NCBI RefSeq assembly: GCF_001482365.1
Contig: NZ_CP013254.1
Coordinates: forward strand, 124,001 to 188,000
Source: Kocuria flava
GTDB taxonomy: Bacteria > Actinomycetota > Actinomycetes > Actinomycetales > Micrococcaceae
Direction of reading: 5' to 3'
Length of the DNA stretch: 64,000 nucleotides
Every line of letters starts with the position of its first letter. Position 1 is the stretch's first letter. Under the pieces are notes generated by a model. That model was not told the DNA's origin and did no database searches. It was given only the letters and a program-made list of their open reading frames with translations. A program made the translations under genes and the position numbers. Positions 34,123 to 42,080 of this stretch are shown in pieces.

Positions 34123-34905
34123 TCAGTCCACCGGGACCGCCCGGAGCACGACGTTGTCCTCGTAGTCGCCGATCTCCTCGAGCCACTCGCCCCCGCAGGT
34201 GACGAGGTGCAGCGCGGGTGCACCGTCGCGGCGGAAGAGGTCGGCGTCCTCGAGGCTGCGCTTGTGCACGTGCTCGACGGCCTCGGTGCGGTAGCGCTGC
34301 GCGGAGCCGTCGGCGCGCTCCACGACGACCTCCGTGCCGGGGCGCACGCCCTGCAGCCGGGCCATGGGGGTCACCTCCGTCAGGGTGTCGACGTGGCCGG
34401 CGATCACGGCCGCGCCCTCGCCGGCGCCGGGGGCCGGGCCGTGGCGGTACCAGCCGAGCTCCACGTGGTTGTCGGGCAGGGTCATCGCCCCGTCGTCCTC
34501 GATCCCCACCGGCAGCACGGGCATGTCGATGGGGGTGCCCGCCACCACGACCCGCACGGGGGCGGGCACGCGCTCCGCCGGCCGCGGGGTCGCCGGGGCG
34601 ACCGGGACGTCGGCGGGGCCGGGGACCCGATCGGCCGGGACCGCCGGGGACGGGGCGGGGGCGGCGGGCGGCGCGGACGACGGCGGGGCGAGGGACCCCC
34701 TGGCCGCCGCCGCGCCGCCCGCTCCGTCGTCGTCCCCGGCGGACGGGACGACGGCGGCCGCGGCGGCGAGCAGCACCGCCGCGGCGAGGAGCCCGGCCCC
34801 CGCCGCCGCCCCGTGGCGGCGAGGGGGGCCGGGGGTCTGCTCCCCCGGGGGGCGCGGGCCGGGCGCGCGGTGCGCCCCCGGCCCGCGCCGTCGGCGGTCC
34901 GTCAC
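34123..34905 (-). CDS. Class F/E-type sortase
   Basis: A 260-residue transpeptidase that anchors proteins to the cell wall or a similar acceptor. It has an N-terminal membrane anchor (AAAGAGLLAAAVLLAAAAAV, about residues 30-50), a proline/alanine linker, then the sortase barrel. The catalytic residues are the His in VIAGHVDTL, the Cys in LHLVTCGG and the Arg in NVVLRAVPVD. The GTG start overlaps the stop of the upstream DUF4397 gene (GTGA), so enzyme and presumed substrate are co-translated. Confidence 0.88.
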   Translation of the reverse strand: MTDRRRRGPGAHRAPGPRPPGEQTPGPPRRHGAAAGAGLLAAAVLLAAAAAVVPSAGDDDGAGGAAAARGSLAPPSSAPPAAPAPSPAVPADRVPGPADVPVAPATPRPAERVPAPVRVVVAGTPIDMPVLPVGIEDDGAMTLPDNHVELGWYRHGPAPGAGEGAAVIAGHVDTLTEVTPMARLQGVRPGTEVVVERADGSAQRYRTEAVEHVHKRSLEDADLFRRDGAPALHLVTCGGEWLEEIGDYEDNVVLRAVPVD

Positions 34906-35741
34906 CGCAGGCGGTCCTGCGCGAACCGCCGGCGGGAGGAGACCGCGCGCTGGGCCGCGAGCGCGGCGCCGATCAGCGCGAGCCCGCCCGCGGCGGCCAG
35001 CCCGGTGCTCAGCATCGTGCCGCTCTCCTGGGCGGCCAGGCCGGACTGCCCGCCGGGCACCGCGCCCGGCGCCTGCTCCATGCCCTCCAGGGTCTGGACG
35101 GCGAGCTGGAGGTTGCCGGCCTCGAGGGAGCCCCACGCGTAGACGATGTTGTGGGTGCCCTCGGCCAGGGTCAGGTCGGCCGGGCCGATCACCGGGTCGG
35201 TCGTGCCGGCCGCGGCGACGGCGGCGGAGACCGTCCCGGCGTCGACGGGCAGCGTCTGCTCGTCCGGGTTCTCCAGGCCCTGGATGATCGGCCGGCCGCC
35301 GGCGAGCACGTCCACCGCCGGGGCGGCGGCCACGTGGCGGACGGTCAGGTGGGACTTCCCGGCCTCGATCTCGGACATGTCGTTGGTGAACAGGGCGGCG
35401 GTCGGGCTGCCCTCCGCGTCGAGGTGGGCGGCGGCGGTGTAGTTCGTGCCGGGCTCGAGCTCGGCGGTGACCGGGCCGATGATCGGCGCCGAGGCGTCGG
35501 GGGCGTCGGGGGCGGTGATCGCCAGGTCGTAGCTGCCGGCCGGGAGCTCGAGCGGGCCGGCGAGGGTGCCGGGCTCGAAGTCGTCCAGGGTCAGCTCGCC
35601 GTTGACCCAGACGTCGACGACCGTGTCTGGAACGCCGTGGAGCACGGAGAGCTCGGCGTGCTCGGCGGCGGCCGCCGGCGACATCGAGAGGGCACCGGCC
35701 CCGAGACCGAGGACGGCGGCGGCGGAGAGGGTCTTGCGCAT
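34902..35741 (-). CDS. Secreted DUF4397-domain protein with C-terminal anchor
   Basis: A 279-residue secreted protein. The signal peptide is MRKTLSAAAVLGLGAGAL up to SPAAAAEHA. Two tandem DUF4397 repeats follow: AELSVLHGVPDTVVDVWVNG and SHLTVRHVAAAPAVDVLAGG. The C-terminus has a degenerate sorting motif MLSTG, a hydrophobic stretch (LAAAGGLALIGAALAAQ) and a basic tail (SSRRRFAQDRLR), the architecture of a wall-sorting signal. The ATG at 35741 has an AAGGAG site. It is followed directly by the sortase gene and likely belongs to the SigK-type regulon. Confidence 0.85.
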   Translation of the reverse strand: MRKTLSAAAVLGLGAGALSMSPAAAAEHAELSVLHGVPDTVVDVWVNGELTLDDFEPGTLAGPLELPAGSYDLAITAPDAPDASAPIIGPVTAELEPGTNYTAAAHLDAEGSPTAALFTNDMSEIEAGKSHLTVRHVAAAPAVDVLAGGRPIIQGLENPDEQTLPVDAGTVSAAVAAAGTTDPVIGPADLTLAEGTHNIVYAWGSLEAGNLQLAVQTLEGMEQAPGAVPGGQSGLAAQESGTMLSTGLAAAGGLALIGAALAAQRAVSSRRRFAQDRLR

Positions 35742-35798
35742 GACGGTGGCTCCTTCAACGGGCTCCCGGGCGGGAGCGGGATCGACCTTGCACCCCTA

Positions 35799-35826
35799 CT
35801 ACCGCCGGGGACGCGCCCCCGGATGC
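35799..35826 (-). promoter_or_regulatory. Candidate SigK-type promoter for DUF4397/sortase
   Basis: On the minus strand, GCATCC (35821-35826) and CGGTAG (35799-35804) are separated by 16 bases. This resembles the CCATCC / CCGAAT-like promoters known for mycobacterial SigK. The rest of the gap to 35933 shows no gene. Confidence 0.4.
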
Positions 35827-35933
35827 ACTGGATCACATTTTTCTGCGGATCGTCTTCCCGCGCACCCTCCCGGAGTCCGTCCGCGGCCCTGCCGGAGTTC
35901 CGGTCCGCGGTGGACGCGGCGGCGCCCCGCGGG

Positions 35934-36164
35934 TCAGGCCTGCTCGTCCTCGGGCTCCCGCAGGTCCACCTCGAGCTCCTGCTCCTCGAGGTCGGTGGGG
36001 TCGGCCTCCAGCGAGGACTCCGCCGAGCGGTCCCGCAGGTGCGCAGGCGTCTCCTCGTCGTGCTCGGCGACCTCGGGCCGCTCCGCCTCGAGGGTCTGCT
36101 CGAGGCGGTCCGCCTCGTCCGCCTCGAAGCTCGCGTCGAAGGGGGTGCCGGGTGCGTCGGTCAT
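35934..36164 (-). CDS. Small highly acidic hypothetical protein
   Basis: A 76-residue protein (start MTDAPGTPFDASFEADEADR) in which about a third of the residues are Asp or Glu. There is no hydrophobic segment or cysteine. The ATG at 36164 has a strong AGGAGG site, so it is a real gene. I do not recognise it. It is divergent from the eRF1-like gene, with about 160 bases between. Confidence 0.7.
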   Translation of the reverse strand: MTDAPGTPFDASFEADEADRLEQTLEAERPEVAEHDEETPAHLRDRSAESSLEADPTDLEEQELEVDLREPEDEQA

Positions 36165-36323
36165 GACTTCCTCCTGCGTGGTGGGGCCTGCGTCCGACCG
36201 GTGCGGGCACCGGTCCTGTGCCCCCGACCCTACTCGTCCGGGCGCCGGTTCCCAGCGCCCAGGCGGTCGGATAACGTGGTCTGCACCACAGGAGAACCGC
36301 TGGACAGCTAGGGAGTTGCCACC

Positions 36324-37454
36324 ATGACGAGCCGATTCCACCGCTACGCCGAACTGTTCAAGAGCAAGGGTCCCTGGTGCACCGTGTACACGGACATCAG
36401 CACGGGCACGGTCGACTCCCTCCACTCGATCGACGTGCTGCCCGAGAACGTCTGCCGCCGGCTCGCCGAGCAGGGGGCGAGCAAGGCCGATCTCGCCGCG
36501 GTCGAGCGGGCCGTGCGGCCGGCCGAGGGCGTGCCCGACCCCGTCTGCCGCTACCTGCTGGTGCGCGACGGCACGGTGGAGATCGACGAGGTCCTCCCCG
36601 GTCCCCTGGCCGGGCAGGGCGTGGTGCGGGTGGAGGAGGTCCCCGACCTCACCCCGCTGTTCCGCCACCGCCCGGACGACTTCCCCTACGTGGTGGCCGA
36701 GGTCGGCCGCGACGGCGGCGAGATCTGCCTCCACTGGGCCAGCCGCGTGCCCTCCACCGACGAGCAGCAGATCGAGGGCGAGACGGAGCACCTGAAGAAG
36801 TTCCCGGGCGGGGGCTGGTCCCAGGGCCGCTGGCAGCGCCACACCGAGGACGTGTGGCGGCGCAACACCGAGCAGGTCGCCGAGCAGATCGACAAGGTCG
36901 TGGCCGAGTCCGGCGCCCAGCTCGTGGTACTGGCCGGGGACCTGCGGGCCCGCGGGCTCGTGGAGGACCAGCTCTCCAAGGCCAGCCGGGCGATGCTCAG
37001 CACGATCGACGCGAACACCCGCGCCGAGGGCAGCCGTTCCGCGGACCTGGAGCACCAGGTCGAGGAGCGGGTCGCCGAGGTGATCGCCCACCGCCAGCAG
37101 GAGCTGCTCGAGCGGCTGGCCCAGCAGCAGAACCGCCCCGAGCCCACGGCGGTCTCCGGGGTCGCCCCGGTGGTGCGGGCCCTGCAGCAGGCGCAGGCCG
37201 AGACCGTCCTGCTGGACGACACGCACCTGGACACCGAGCAGGAGCTGCTGGCCCTGGACGCCGAGCCGTGGATCGCGCTCGAGGCCTCGGAGGCCGTGGG
37301 CGCCGGGGTGCTCGGGCCCGTGCCGGCCGACGCCGCGCTGGTGCGCGCGGCGGTGCTCACCGACGGACGGCCCGTGTTCGTGCCCCCGGGCGCGCTGCCG
37401 CACGGGACCGACGTCGCCGCGCTGCTGCGCTGGGGCGCCGCCCCCACGGGCTGA
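36324..37454 (+). CDS. Bacterial eRF1-like protein (baeRF, Rv2629/Balon-like), probable ribosome-associated factor
   Basis: A 376-residue protein resembling Mycobacterium Rv2629, of the bacterial eRF1/Vms1-like family. Known family members bind the ribosomal A site and are linked to ribosome hibernation (Balon) or peptidyl-tRNA hydrolysis (Vms1). The loop FPGGGWSQGRWQRHTEDVWR (about residues 153-172) corresponds to the GGQ/GSQ loop of the family, here GGWSQ. Later domains show the eRF1-like order, for example QLVVLAGDLRARGLVEDQL. The ATG has a GGGAG site. Family is clear; function is inferred from relatives. Confidence 0.8.
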   Translation: MTSRFHRYAELFKSKGPWCTVYTDISTGTVDSLHSIDVLPENVCRRLAEQGASKADLAAVERAVRPAEGVPDPVCRYLLVRDGTVEIDEVLPGPLAGQGVVRVEEVPDLTPLFRHRPDDFPYVVAEVGRDGGEICLHWASRVPSTDEQQIEGETEHLKKFPGGGWSQGRWQRHTEDVWRRNTEQVAEQIDKVVAESGAQLVVLAGDLRARGLVEDQLSKASRAMLSTIDANTRAEGSRSADLEHQVEERVAEVIAHRQQELLERLAQQQNRPEPTAVSGVAPVVRALQQAQAETVLLDDTHLDTEQELLALDAEPWIALEASEAVGAGVLGPVPADAALVRAAVLTDGRPVFVPPGALPHGTDVAALLRWGAAPTG

Positions 37455-37483
37455 GGCCGGTGCCCGCGGACGCGGCCTGCGCT

Positions 37484-38899
37484 TCAGACGAGCTCGCGGG
37501 CGGGGGTGTCGGCCGCGGAGGGCTGCCCGGCGTAGGCGCCGCGGTAGCGGGCGGCGGGGTGGGTGTCGAGGACCTTGGTCTGCCCGGCGCCGTAGAGGTT
37601 CTCCCGCAGCGTGGTGCCCTCGTAGGCGGTGCGGTAGCGCCCGCGCTTCTGCAGCTCGGGGACCACCCACTCGACGAAGTCCTCGAAGGAGCCCGGGGAG
37701 ACGTGGTAGGCGAGGTTGATCCCGTCCAGCCCGCCCTCGTCGATCCACCGCTCGAGCTCGTCGGCGACCGTCTGCGGGGACCCGACGACCGGCACGCCCA
37801 TCCCGCCCATGGAGATGTGCTTGGCGACCTCCCGGACGGTCCACTTCTTGTTCGGGTCCGCGGTGGTGAACGGGGTGAGGAAGGACTGGATGGACTCCGT
37901 CCGGACGTACTCCAGGACGTCGTCCTCGTCGAAGCGGCCCAGGTCCACCCCGGACCAGCCGCCCACCAGGCCCAGCGCGCCGTCGGTGTCCGCGTAGCGC
38001 TCGTAGTCCCGGCGCTTCTGCTCGGCCTTGGCGTCCGTCTCGTCGACGATCACGTGCAGCATCGCGAAGATCTTCAGGTCCTCCCGGCGCCGGCCGTGGG
38101 CCTCGGCCTCGTCGCGCAGCCGGTCGGTGACCGCGCGGGTGAGGTCCGGGCGGATGCCGCCGACGAACACGGCCTCGGCGTGGCGGCCCGCGAAGGCGCG
38201 CCCGCGGGAGGAGGCCCCGGCCTGGAAGATCAGCGGGGTGCGCTGGGGGGAGGGCTCGGTGAGGCCGATGCCCGGGACGTCGAAGTACTTGCCGTGGTGC
38301 CGGATGGGGTGCACGAGGGCGGGGTCGGCGAAGACGCCGCCGGCGCGGTCGCGCTTGACCGCGCCGTCCTCCCAGGAGCCCTCCCACAGCTTGTAGCAGA
38401 CGTCCATGAACTCCTCGGCGATCTCGTAGCGCTCGTCGTGGGAGATCTGGTCCGTCAGCCCGTGGTTCTCCGCCGCGGACTTCAGGTACGAGGTGACCAC
38501 GTTGAAGCCGACCCGGCCCCGGGTCAGGTGGTCGAGGGTCGCGAACCTCCGGGCCAGGGGGTAGGGCTGCTCGTAGGTGATCGCGCTGGTGATGCCGAAG
38601 CCCAGGTGCTTCGTGACGGCCGCCATCGCGGAGACGTGCATGAACGGGTCGTTGACCGGGATCTGCGTGGCGTCCTTGATCACCGGCGCCGCCGAGTTCC
38701 GGTAGACGTCGTAGTAGCCGACGACGTCCGCGAGGAACATCGCGTCGAACAGGCCCCGCTCGAGCAGCTGGGCGACGTCCGTCCAGTACTCGAGGGTGTT
38801 GTACTCGTCCGCCCGCGACCGCGGGTGCTTCCACAGGCCGGGGGCCTGGTGGCCGACGCAGGACATGTCGAAGGCGTTCAGGGCGATGCGCTTGCTCAC
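37484..38899 (-). CDS. FMN-dependent monooxygenase, NtaA/SnaA/DszA family
   Basis: A 471-residue luciferase-like flavin monooxygenase of the NtaA/SnaA/DszA branch, which uses reduced FMN from a separate reductase to cleave C-S or C-N compounds. Family blocks are LLERGLFDAMFLADVVGYYD, TYEQPYPLARRFATLDHLT, RGRVGFNVVTSYLKSAAENH and PQRTPLIFQAGASSRGR. The GTG at 38899 has a GGAGG site 7 bases away. A SAM-IV-like riboswitch lies in its leader, so it is probably expressed when S-adenosylmethionine is low, as a sulfur-scavenging enzyme. No FMN reductase gene is in view. Confidence 0.9.
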   Translation of the reverse strand: MSKRIALNAFDMSCVGHQAPGLWKHPRSRADEYNTLEYWTDVAQLLERGLFDAMFLADVVGYYDVYRNSAAPVIKDATQIPVNDPFMHVSAMAAVTKHLGFGITSAITYEQPYPLARRFATLDHLTRGRVGFNVVTSYLKSAAENHGLTDQISHDERYEIAEEFMDVCYKLWEGSWEDGAVKRDRAGGVFADPALVHPIRHHGKYFDVPGIGLTEPSPQRTPLIFQAGASSRGRAFAGRHAEAVFVGGIRPDLTRAVTDRLRDEAEAHGRRREDLKIFAMLHVIVDETDAKAEQKRRDYERYADTDGALGLVGGWSGVDLGRFDEDDVLEYVRTESIQSFLTPFTTADPNKKWTVREVAKHISMGGMGVPVVGSPQTVADELERWIDEGGLDGINLAYHVSPGSFEDFVEWVVPELQKRGRYRTAYEGTTLRENLYGAGQTKVLDTHPAARYRGAYAGQPSAADTPARELV

Positions 38900-38997
38900 G
38901 GAGATCCTCCAGCTCGGTGCTTCCCCGCGCCCGTGCGTCCTGGGACCTGCTCGCGGGTCTGACGCCCGCGGGCGCCGTACTTGCCGGGGCGCACCTG

Positions 38998-39092
38998 ACG
39001 CCACGGCCCGATGTTCATCTGGGGCACCCCGCTACGGGAGAGGGTTGCCGCCCGACCAGCCAGAGCTTCGCGTCGGGTCTCATCATCGTTCG
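38998..39092 (-). ncRNA. SAM riboswitch of the SAM-IV / S-box superfamily
   Basis: In the leader of the DszA-like gene, the minus strand reads CGGCAACCCTC (39041-39051), then GGGGTGCCCC (39021-39030) followed by AGATGA. This is nearly the core of actinobacterial SAM-IV aptamers (CGGCAACCCTCC ... GGGGTGCCCC-GGGTGA). The ends can close through CGATG and CATCG. It lies downstream of a -10 box and about 100 bases before the start codon. Class assignment between SAM-IV and a SAM-I/IV variant is uncertain. Confidence 0.65.
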
Positions 39093-39103
39093 TGCTGCGG
39101 GCC

Positions 39104-39109
39104 AGCCTA
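39104..39109 (-). promoter_or_regulatory. -10 box of the riboswitch-controlled monooxygenase transcript
   Basis: TAGGCT on the minus strand, placing the transcript start a few bases before the aptamer. Confidence 0.45.
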
Positions 39110-39180
39110 GCGGCCCCGACCGGGGGGTGCGCAACCATCGGGGTCCCCCGGCCGCCGCGGGCGGGTCCTCGGCGGCGTGC

Positions 39181-39642
39181 TCAGGGGCGGGCCAGCGGGG
39201 GCGTGCGGGCGGGGTCGAGGGTCCACCCGGCGTCCAGCCGGGCGCGCAGCTCGATGAGCGGGCAGGTGTCCATCACGACGTCCAGGCCCGCCTCCTCGGC
39301 CCGGGCCGCGGCGGCGCGGTCCACGACGCCGAGCTGCAGCCACACCGCCCGCGCCCCGGCGGCGAGCGCCTGGTCCACGACCGCGCCGACGCGGCGGGAG
39401 TTCACGAAGCAGTCGACGACGTCGAGGGGCGGCGGGACCTCCGCGAGCGTGCGGAAGCCGGGCTCGCCGTGGACGTCCTCGCCGCGGGGGTTGACGGGCA
39501 CCACGGTCATCCCGAGCTCGTCGCGGATCCGCCGCGCCACCGAGTGGGCGGGCCGGGTGCGGTTGCGGCTCAGGCCCACGACGGCCCAGCGGGCCGGCTC
39601 GGTGAGGAGGCGGTCGATGACGGCGGGGTCGTTGATCGTCAT
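39181..39642 (-). CDS. CoA-binding-domain protein (YccU-like)
   Basis: A 153-residue Rossmann-type CoA-binding protein. It begins TEPARWAVVGLSRNRTRPAH, has the central MTVVPVNPRGEDVHGE and LDVVDCFVNSRR blocks, and ends GARAVWLQLGVVDRAAAARA and DVVMDTC. It is a paralogue of the protein at 50458-50952, sharing WLQLG and the GLDVVMDxC ending. Both sit in the SAM-riboswitch region, and a role with acyl-CoA or a sulfur carrier is possible but unproven. Confidence 0.85.
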   Translation of the reverse strand: MTINDPAVIDRLLTEPARWAVVGLSRNRTRPAHSVARRIRDELGMTVVPVNPRGEDVHGEPGFRTLAEVPPPLDVVDCFVNSRRVGAVVDQALAAGARAVWLQLGVVDRAAAARAEEAGLDVVMDTCPLIELRARLDAGWTLDPARTPPLARP

Positions 39643-39700
39643 GGCCCCATCCTCCTCCTCCGGGCCCGGGCGGGCGAGGACCCCGGGACCGGAAGGCGGG

Positions 39701-40381
39701 TCAGCGCAGCAGCGGCAGGTCCCGGGCGCGCTCGCCCAGCAGGGCGCGCTCCTCGTCGGTGGGCTCGGCGCGGCCGGTGCCGATGCGGGCGAAGTGCTCG
39801 TCGCTCCAGTGCTCGAGCGGCTCGCGGCCCCACAGCTCGGTGAGCACGCGGCGCACCTCGGCGAGCCCGTCCGCCGAGGGCCCGGGGGTGCCGTCGAGGT
39901 GGCGGATGAGGTCCAGGTGGCGCACGGTCGTGGCGACGGCGAGGGTGCTCAGGAGGTCCTCGACCCGCAGCACGTGGCCCTCGGTGCGCACCGCGGCGCC
40001 GGCGCCGGCGTGCCCGGCCGCGTGGGCGGCGGCCCGCACGGTCGCGGCGTGCAGCTCGCGCAGCCGCTCCCAGTCGCGCACCAGCGCGGCCGCGACGCGG
40101 TCGGCGCGCCGGTCCTCGGCGTCCCGGACGGGGTCGTGCTCGCGCTCGGCCCAGTAGCTCACGGCGTCGCGGTCCGGCCGGGCCGTGGTGGGGGTGTGCA
40201 GGGCGACCAGCGCCCGGCGGGCGTCCTCGAGGCCGTGGTGGACGAGGTCGCGCACCGCCCAGCCGGTGCGGCCGGTGGCCGCCCAGGAGTCGTCGTCGCC
40301 GAGGCCGTCCAGGGCGGCCCCGAAGGCCGCCCAGCTCTCCCGCACCAGGTCCGCCCGCACCGGGCCGCTCCGGGTCGTCAT
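39701..40381 (-). CDS. Maleylpyruvate isomerase-like, mycothiol-dependent family protein
   Basis: A 226-residue four-helix-bundle protein of the DinB-like, mycothiol-dependent maleylpyruvate isomerase family. It opens VRESWAAFGAALDGLGDDDS, with WAATGRTGWAVRDLVHHGLE and the histidine-containing TTVRHLDLIRHLDGT. The metal-binding histidines expected in the family appear in these two blocks. The ATG at 40381 gives MTTRSGPVRADL. The reaction here is not known. The gene stands between two sulfur-related oxygenases. Confidence 0.72.
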   Translation of the reverse strand: MTTRSGPVRADLVRESWAAFGAALDGLGDDDSWAATGRTGWAVRDLVHHGLEDARRALVALHTPTTARPDRDAVSYWAEREHDPVRDAEDRRADRVAAALVRDWERLRELHAATVRAAAHAAGHAGAGAAVRTEGHVLRVEDLLSTLAVATTVRHLDLIRHLDGTPGPSADGLAEVRRVLTELWGREPLEHWSDEHFARIGTGRAEPTDEERALLGERARDLPLLR

Positions 40382-40528
40382 GGGTCCATGGTGACAGGGC
40401 GGGCGGACCGGGTCCATGCACGGACCGGGTCGTTGCGCGCCCGCCGCGTCGTCGCCCCCGGGGACGGAACGTCCCGGGCCGGTCCGCGGGCACGCTCCGC
40501 CGCCCCGGGCCGGTCCCCGGGGGAGGCC

Positions 40529-41752
40529 TCAGGCGCCCGCCGCGGCGATCTCCCCGATGGCGGTGAGCCCGGCCATGGGCGTGCCGTTGACGCGGTGGTC
40601 GCCCACGATCCGGGCCTTGAAGACGGTGGGGTTGTGGGTGGCCACCGTGCGGGCGTTGCGCCAGTACCGGTCCAGCAGCCGGGAGCGGGAGACGGCCGAG
40701 GCGCCCAGGACGTCGAACATCCCGCCCGTGACGGCCTCGACGAGCGGGGGCACCACGACCTGGGCCTGCTGCACCGCCAGCTCGCAGCGGTCGGTCACCG
40801 CGACCGCGTCCTCGTCGGGGGCCGCCCGGCCCACGGGCCCGAGCGCGGCGTCGAGCTCCCGGGCCGCCTCGAGCACGGTCGCCCGCGCGGCGAAGGCCTT
40901 GGCCGAGAGCTGCCCGACCAGCTGCAGGATCAGGGGGTCCTCCCGGAACAGCACGCCCGAACCGGTGCTGAACCCGCGCGTGCGGGCCGCGACCAGCTCC
41001 CCGGTGCGCTCGACGGCGGCCAGGGCGATGCCGGCCTGCACGGCCAGCAGCACCAGCTGGAACACCGCGGTCTCCTGGGTCGCGCTGCCGTCGCGGAACC
41101 GGACGTGGTCGGCGGGCACCACGACGTCCGTGAACACGGACGTGCCCGTGCCGGTGAGGCGCTGGCCGAAGCCGTCCCAGTCGTCGCGCAGCTCCACGCC
41201 CGGTGCGCCGGCGCGCACGAACGCGTGGGAGCGCCGGTCCTCCCCCGGCACCTGGGCGGTGACCTGGATCCAGTCGGCGAAGATCGAGCCCGTGCTGTAG
41301 AACTTCTCCCCGGTCAGCGACCAGCTCCCGTCCGGGCGCGGCACCAGGGTCGTCTCCGCGGTGCCGACGACGGCGCGCCCGCGCTCGGTCGCGGCGTTGC
41401 CGACGATCTCGCCCGCGGCGACCCGCGGGTACCACAGCGCCTGCTGGGCGGGCTCCCGGTCGATGCTGGCCACGAAGCCGAAGTGGGAGCGGTAGACGTG
41501 GGCCACGTTGGAGTCCGCGGCCGCCAGCTCGATCAGCAGCCGGGTCAGCTGCGCCCACGAGGCCCCGCGGCCGCCGGCCTCGACCGGCAGCAGCAGCGCG
41601 CCGAAGCGCAGCTCGTTGAGCCGGGCCACGGGCTCGAAGGGCAGGACGCGCTCGGCCTCCCGCTGCTCGGCCCCGGCCGCGATCTGCGCGAGGACCGGGC
41701 GGAACTGCTCCAGGAGGGCGTCGGTGGTGGGCTGCGGGGCGGCTGCGGCCAT
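40529..41752 (-). CDS. Acyl-CoA dehydrogenase-fold flavin monooxygenase, DszC/SfnB-like
   Basis: A 407-residue acyl-CoA dehydrogenase-fold protein closest in pattern to DszC and SfnB/SfnC-type reduced-flavin monooxygenases, which attack organosulfur compounds. Blocks include GALLLPVEAGGRGASWAQLT, AADSNVAHVYRSHFGF, SLTGEKFYSTGSIFADW and, diagnostically for the DszC branch, RLLDRYWRNARTVATHNPTV. The usual acyl-CoA dehydrogenase base glutamate is not evident. The ATG at 41752 has a GAGGAGC site. It is divergent from the SAM-riboswitch-controlled sulfonate transporter. Confidence 0.82.
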   Translation of the reverse strand: MAAAAPQPTTDALLEQFRPVLAQIAAGAEQREAERVLPFEPVARLNELRFGALLLPVEAGGRGASWAQLTRLLIELAAADSNVAHVYRSHFGFVASIDREPAQQALWYPRVAAGEIVGNAATERGRAVVGTAETTLVPRPDGSWSLTGEKFYSTGSIFADWIQVTAQVPGEDRRSHAFVRAGAPGVELRDDWDGFGQRLTGTGTSVFTDVVVPADHVRFRDGSATQETAVFQLVLLAVQAGIALAAVERTGELVAARTRGFSTGSGVLFREDPLILQLVGQLSAKAFAARATVLEAARELDAALGPVGRAAPDEDAVAVTDRCELAVQQAQVVVPPLVEAVTGGMFDVLGASAVSRSRLLDRYWRNARTVATHNPTVFKARIVGDHRVNGTPMAGLTAIGEIAAAGA

Positions 41753-41860
41753 GGCGGGGCTCCTCGGGACGTCGGCGCGGGCGGGCCTCCAGCCAAGGCC
41801 GCGGGCCGGACCGGGGCCAAGACCGTGACGCGCCGCGGCGGGCGCCGGCCCGCCCGCCGC

Positions 41861-41873
41861 CACACGGCGTCAC
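41861..41873. promoter_or_regulatory. 13-base element shared with 61247-61259
   Basis: CACACGGCGTCAC occurs here and again before the MetE-like gene, each time in an intergenic region of a sulfur- or methionine-linked gene. It could be a binding site of a common regulator or a coincidence. The remainder of the 328-base gap holds the promoter and riboswitch listed below. Confidence 0.2.
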
Positions 41874-41943
41874 ACGGGCCCTCCCGTGGTATCGCGCGCG
41901 CCGCTCCGAGGTGCGCCGCGGGGCCGGCCGGGGCCGGCCCGAT

Positions 41944-41972
41944 TTGCGCCAGGCGCCCCGGCGTCGTTCAAT
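41944..41972 (+). promoter_or_regulatory. Promoter of the sulfonate transporter operon
   Basis: TTGCGC (41944-41949), a 17-base spacer and TTCAAT (41967-41972), placing the transcript start right before the riboswitch aptamer. Confidence 0.45.
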
Positions 41973-41982
41973 GACGCCGTAA

Positions 41983-42072
41983 CCATCCGGAGCGGCTGAG
42001 AGACCTGGCTCGTCGACGTCGCAGCAACCGGCACGGGATCCCCGTGCGAGGTGCTAATGCCAGGACCGATGG
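41983..42072 (+). ncRNA. SAM-I (S-box) riboswitch controlling the ssu-type operon
   Basis: All S-box landmarks are in order: AGCGGCTGAGAGACCTGGC (41991-42009), GCAGCAACC (42021-42029), and GGTGCTAATGCCAGGACC (42050-42067). P1 is closed by CCATC (41983-41987) and GATGG (42068-42072). The ribosome binding site GGAG (42071-42074) of the first gene overlaps the 3'-strand of P1, and the start codon is at 42081. Ligand binding that stabilises P1 would therefore block translation directly. Confidence 0.9.
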
Positions 42073-42080
42073 AGCTGATC

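Noticed and set aside
41983..42072. TPP riboswitch, because of the CTGAGA sequence
   Set aside because: The following ACCC...GAACCTGATC part of a TPP aptamer is absent, while all S-box landmarks are present.
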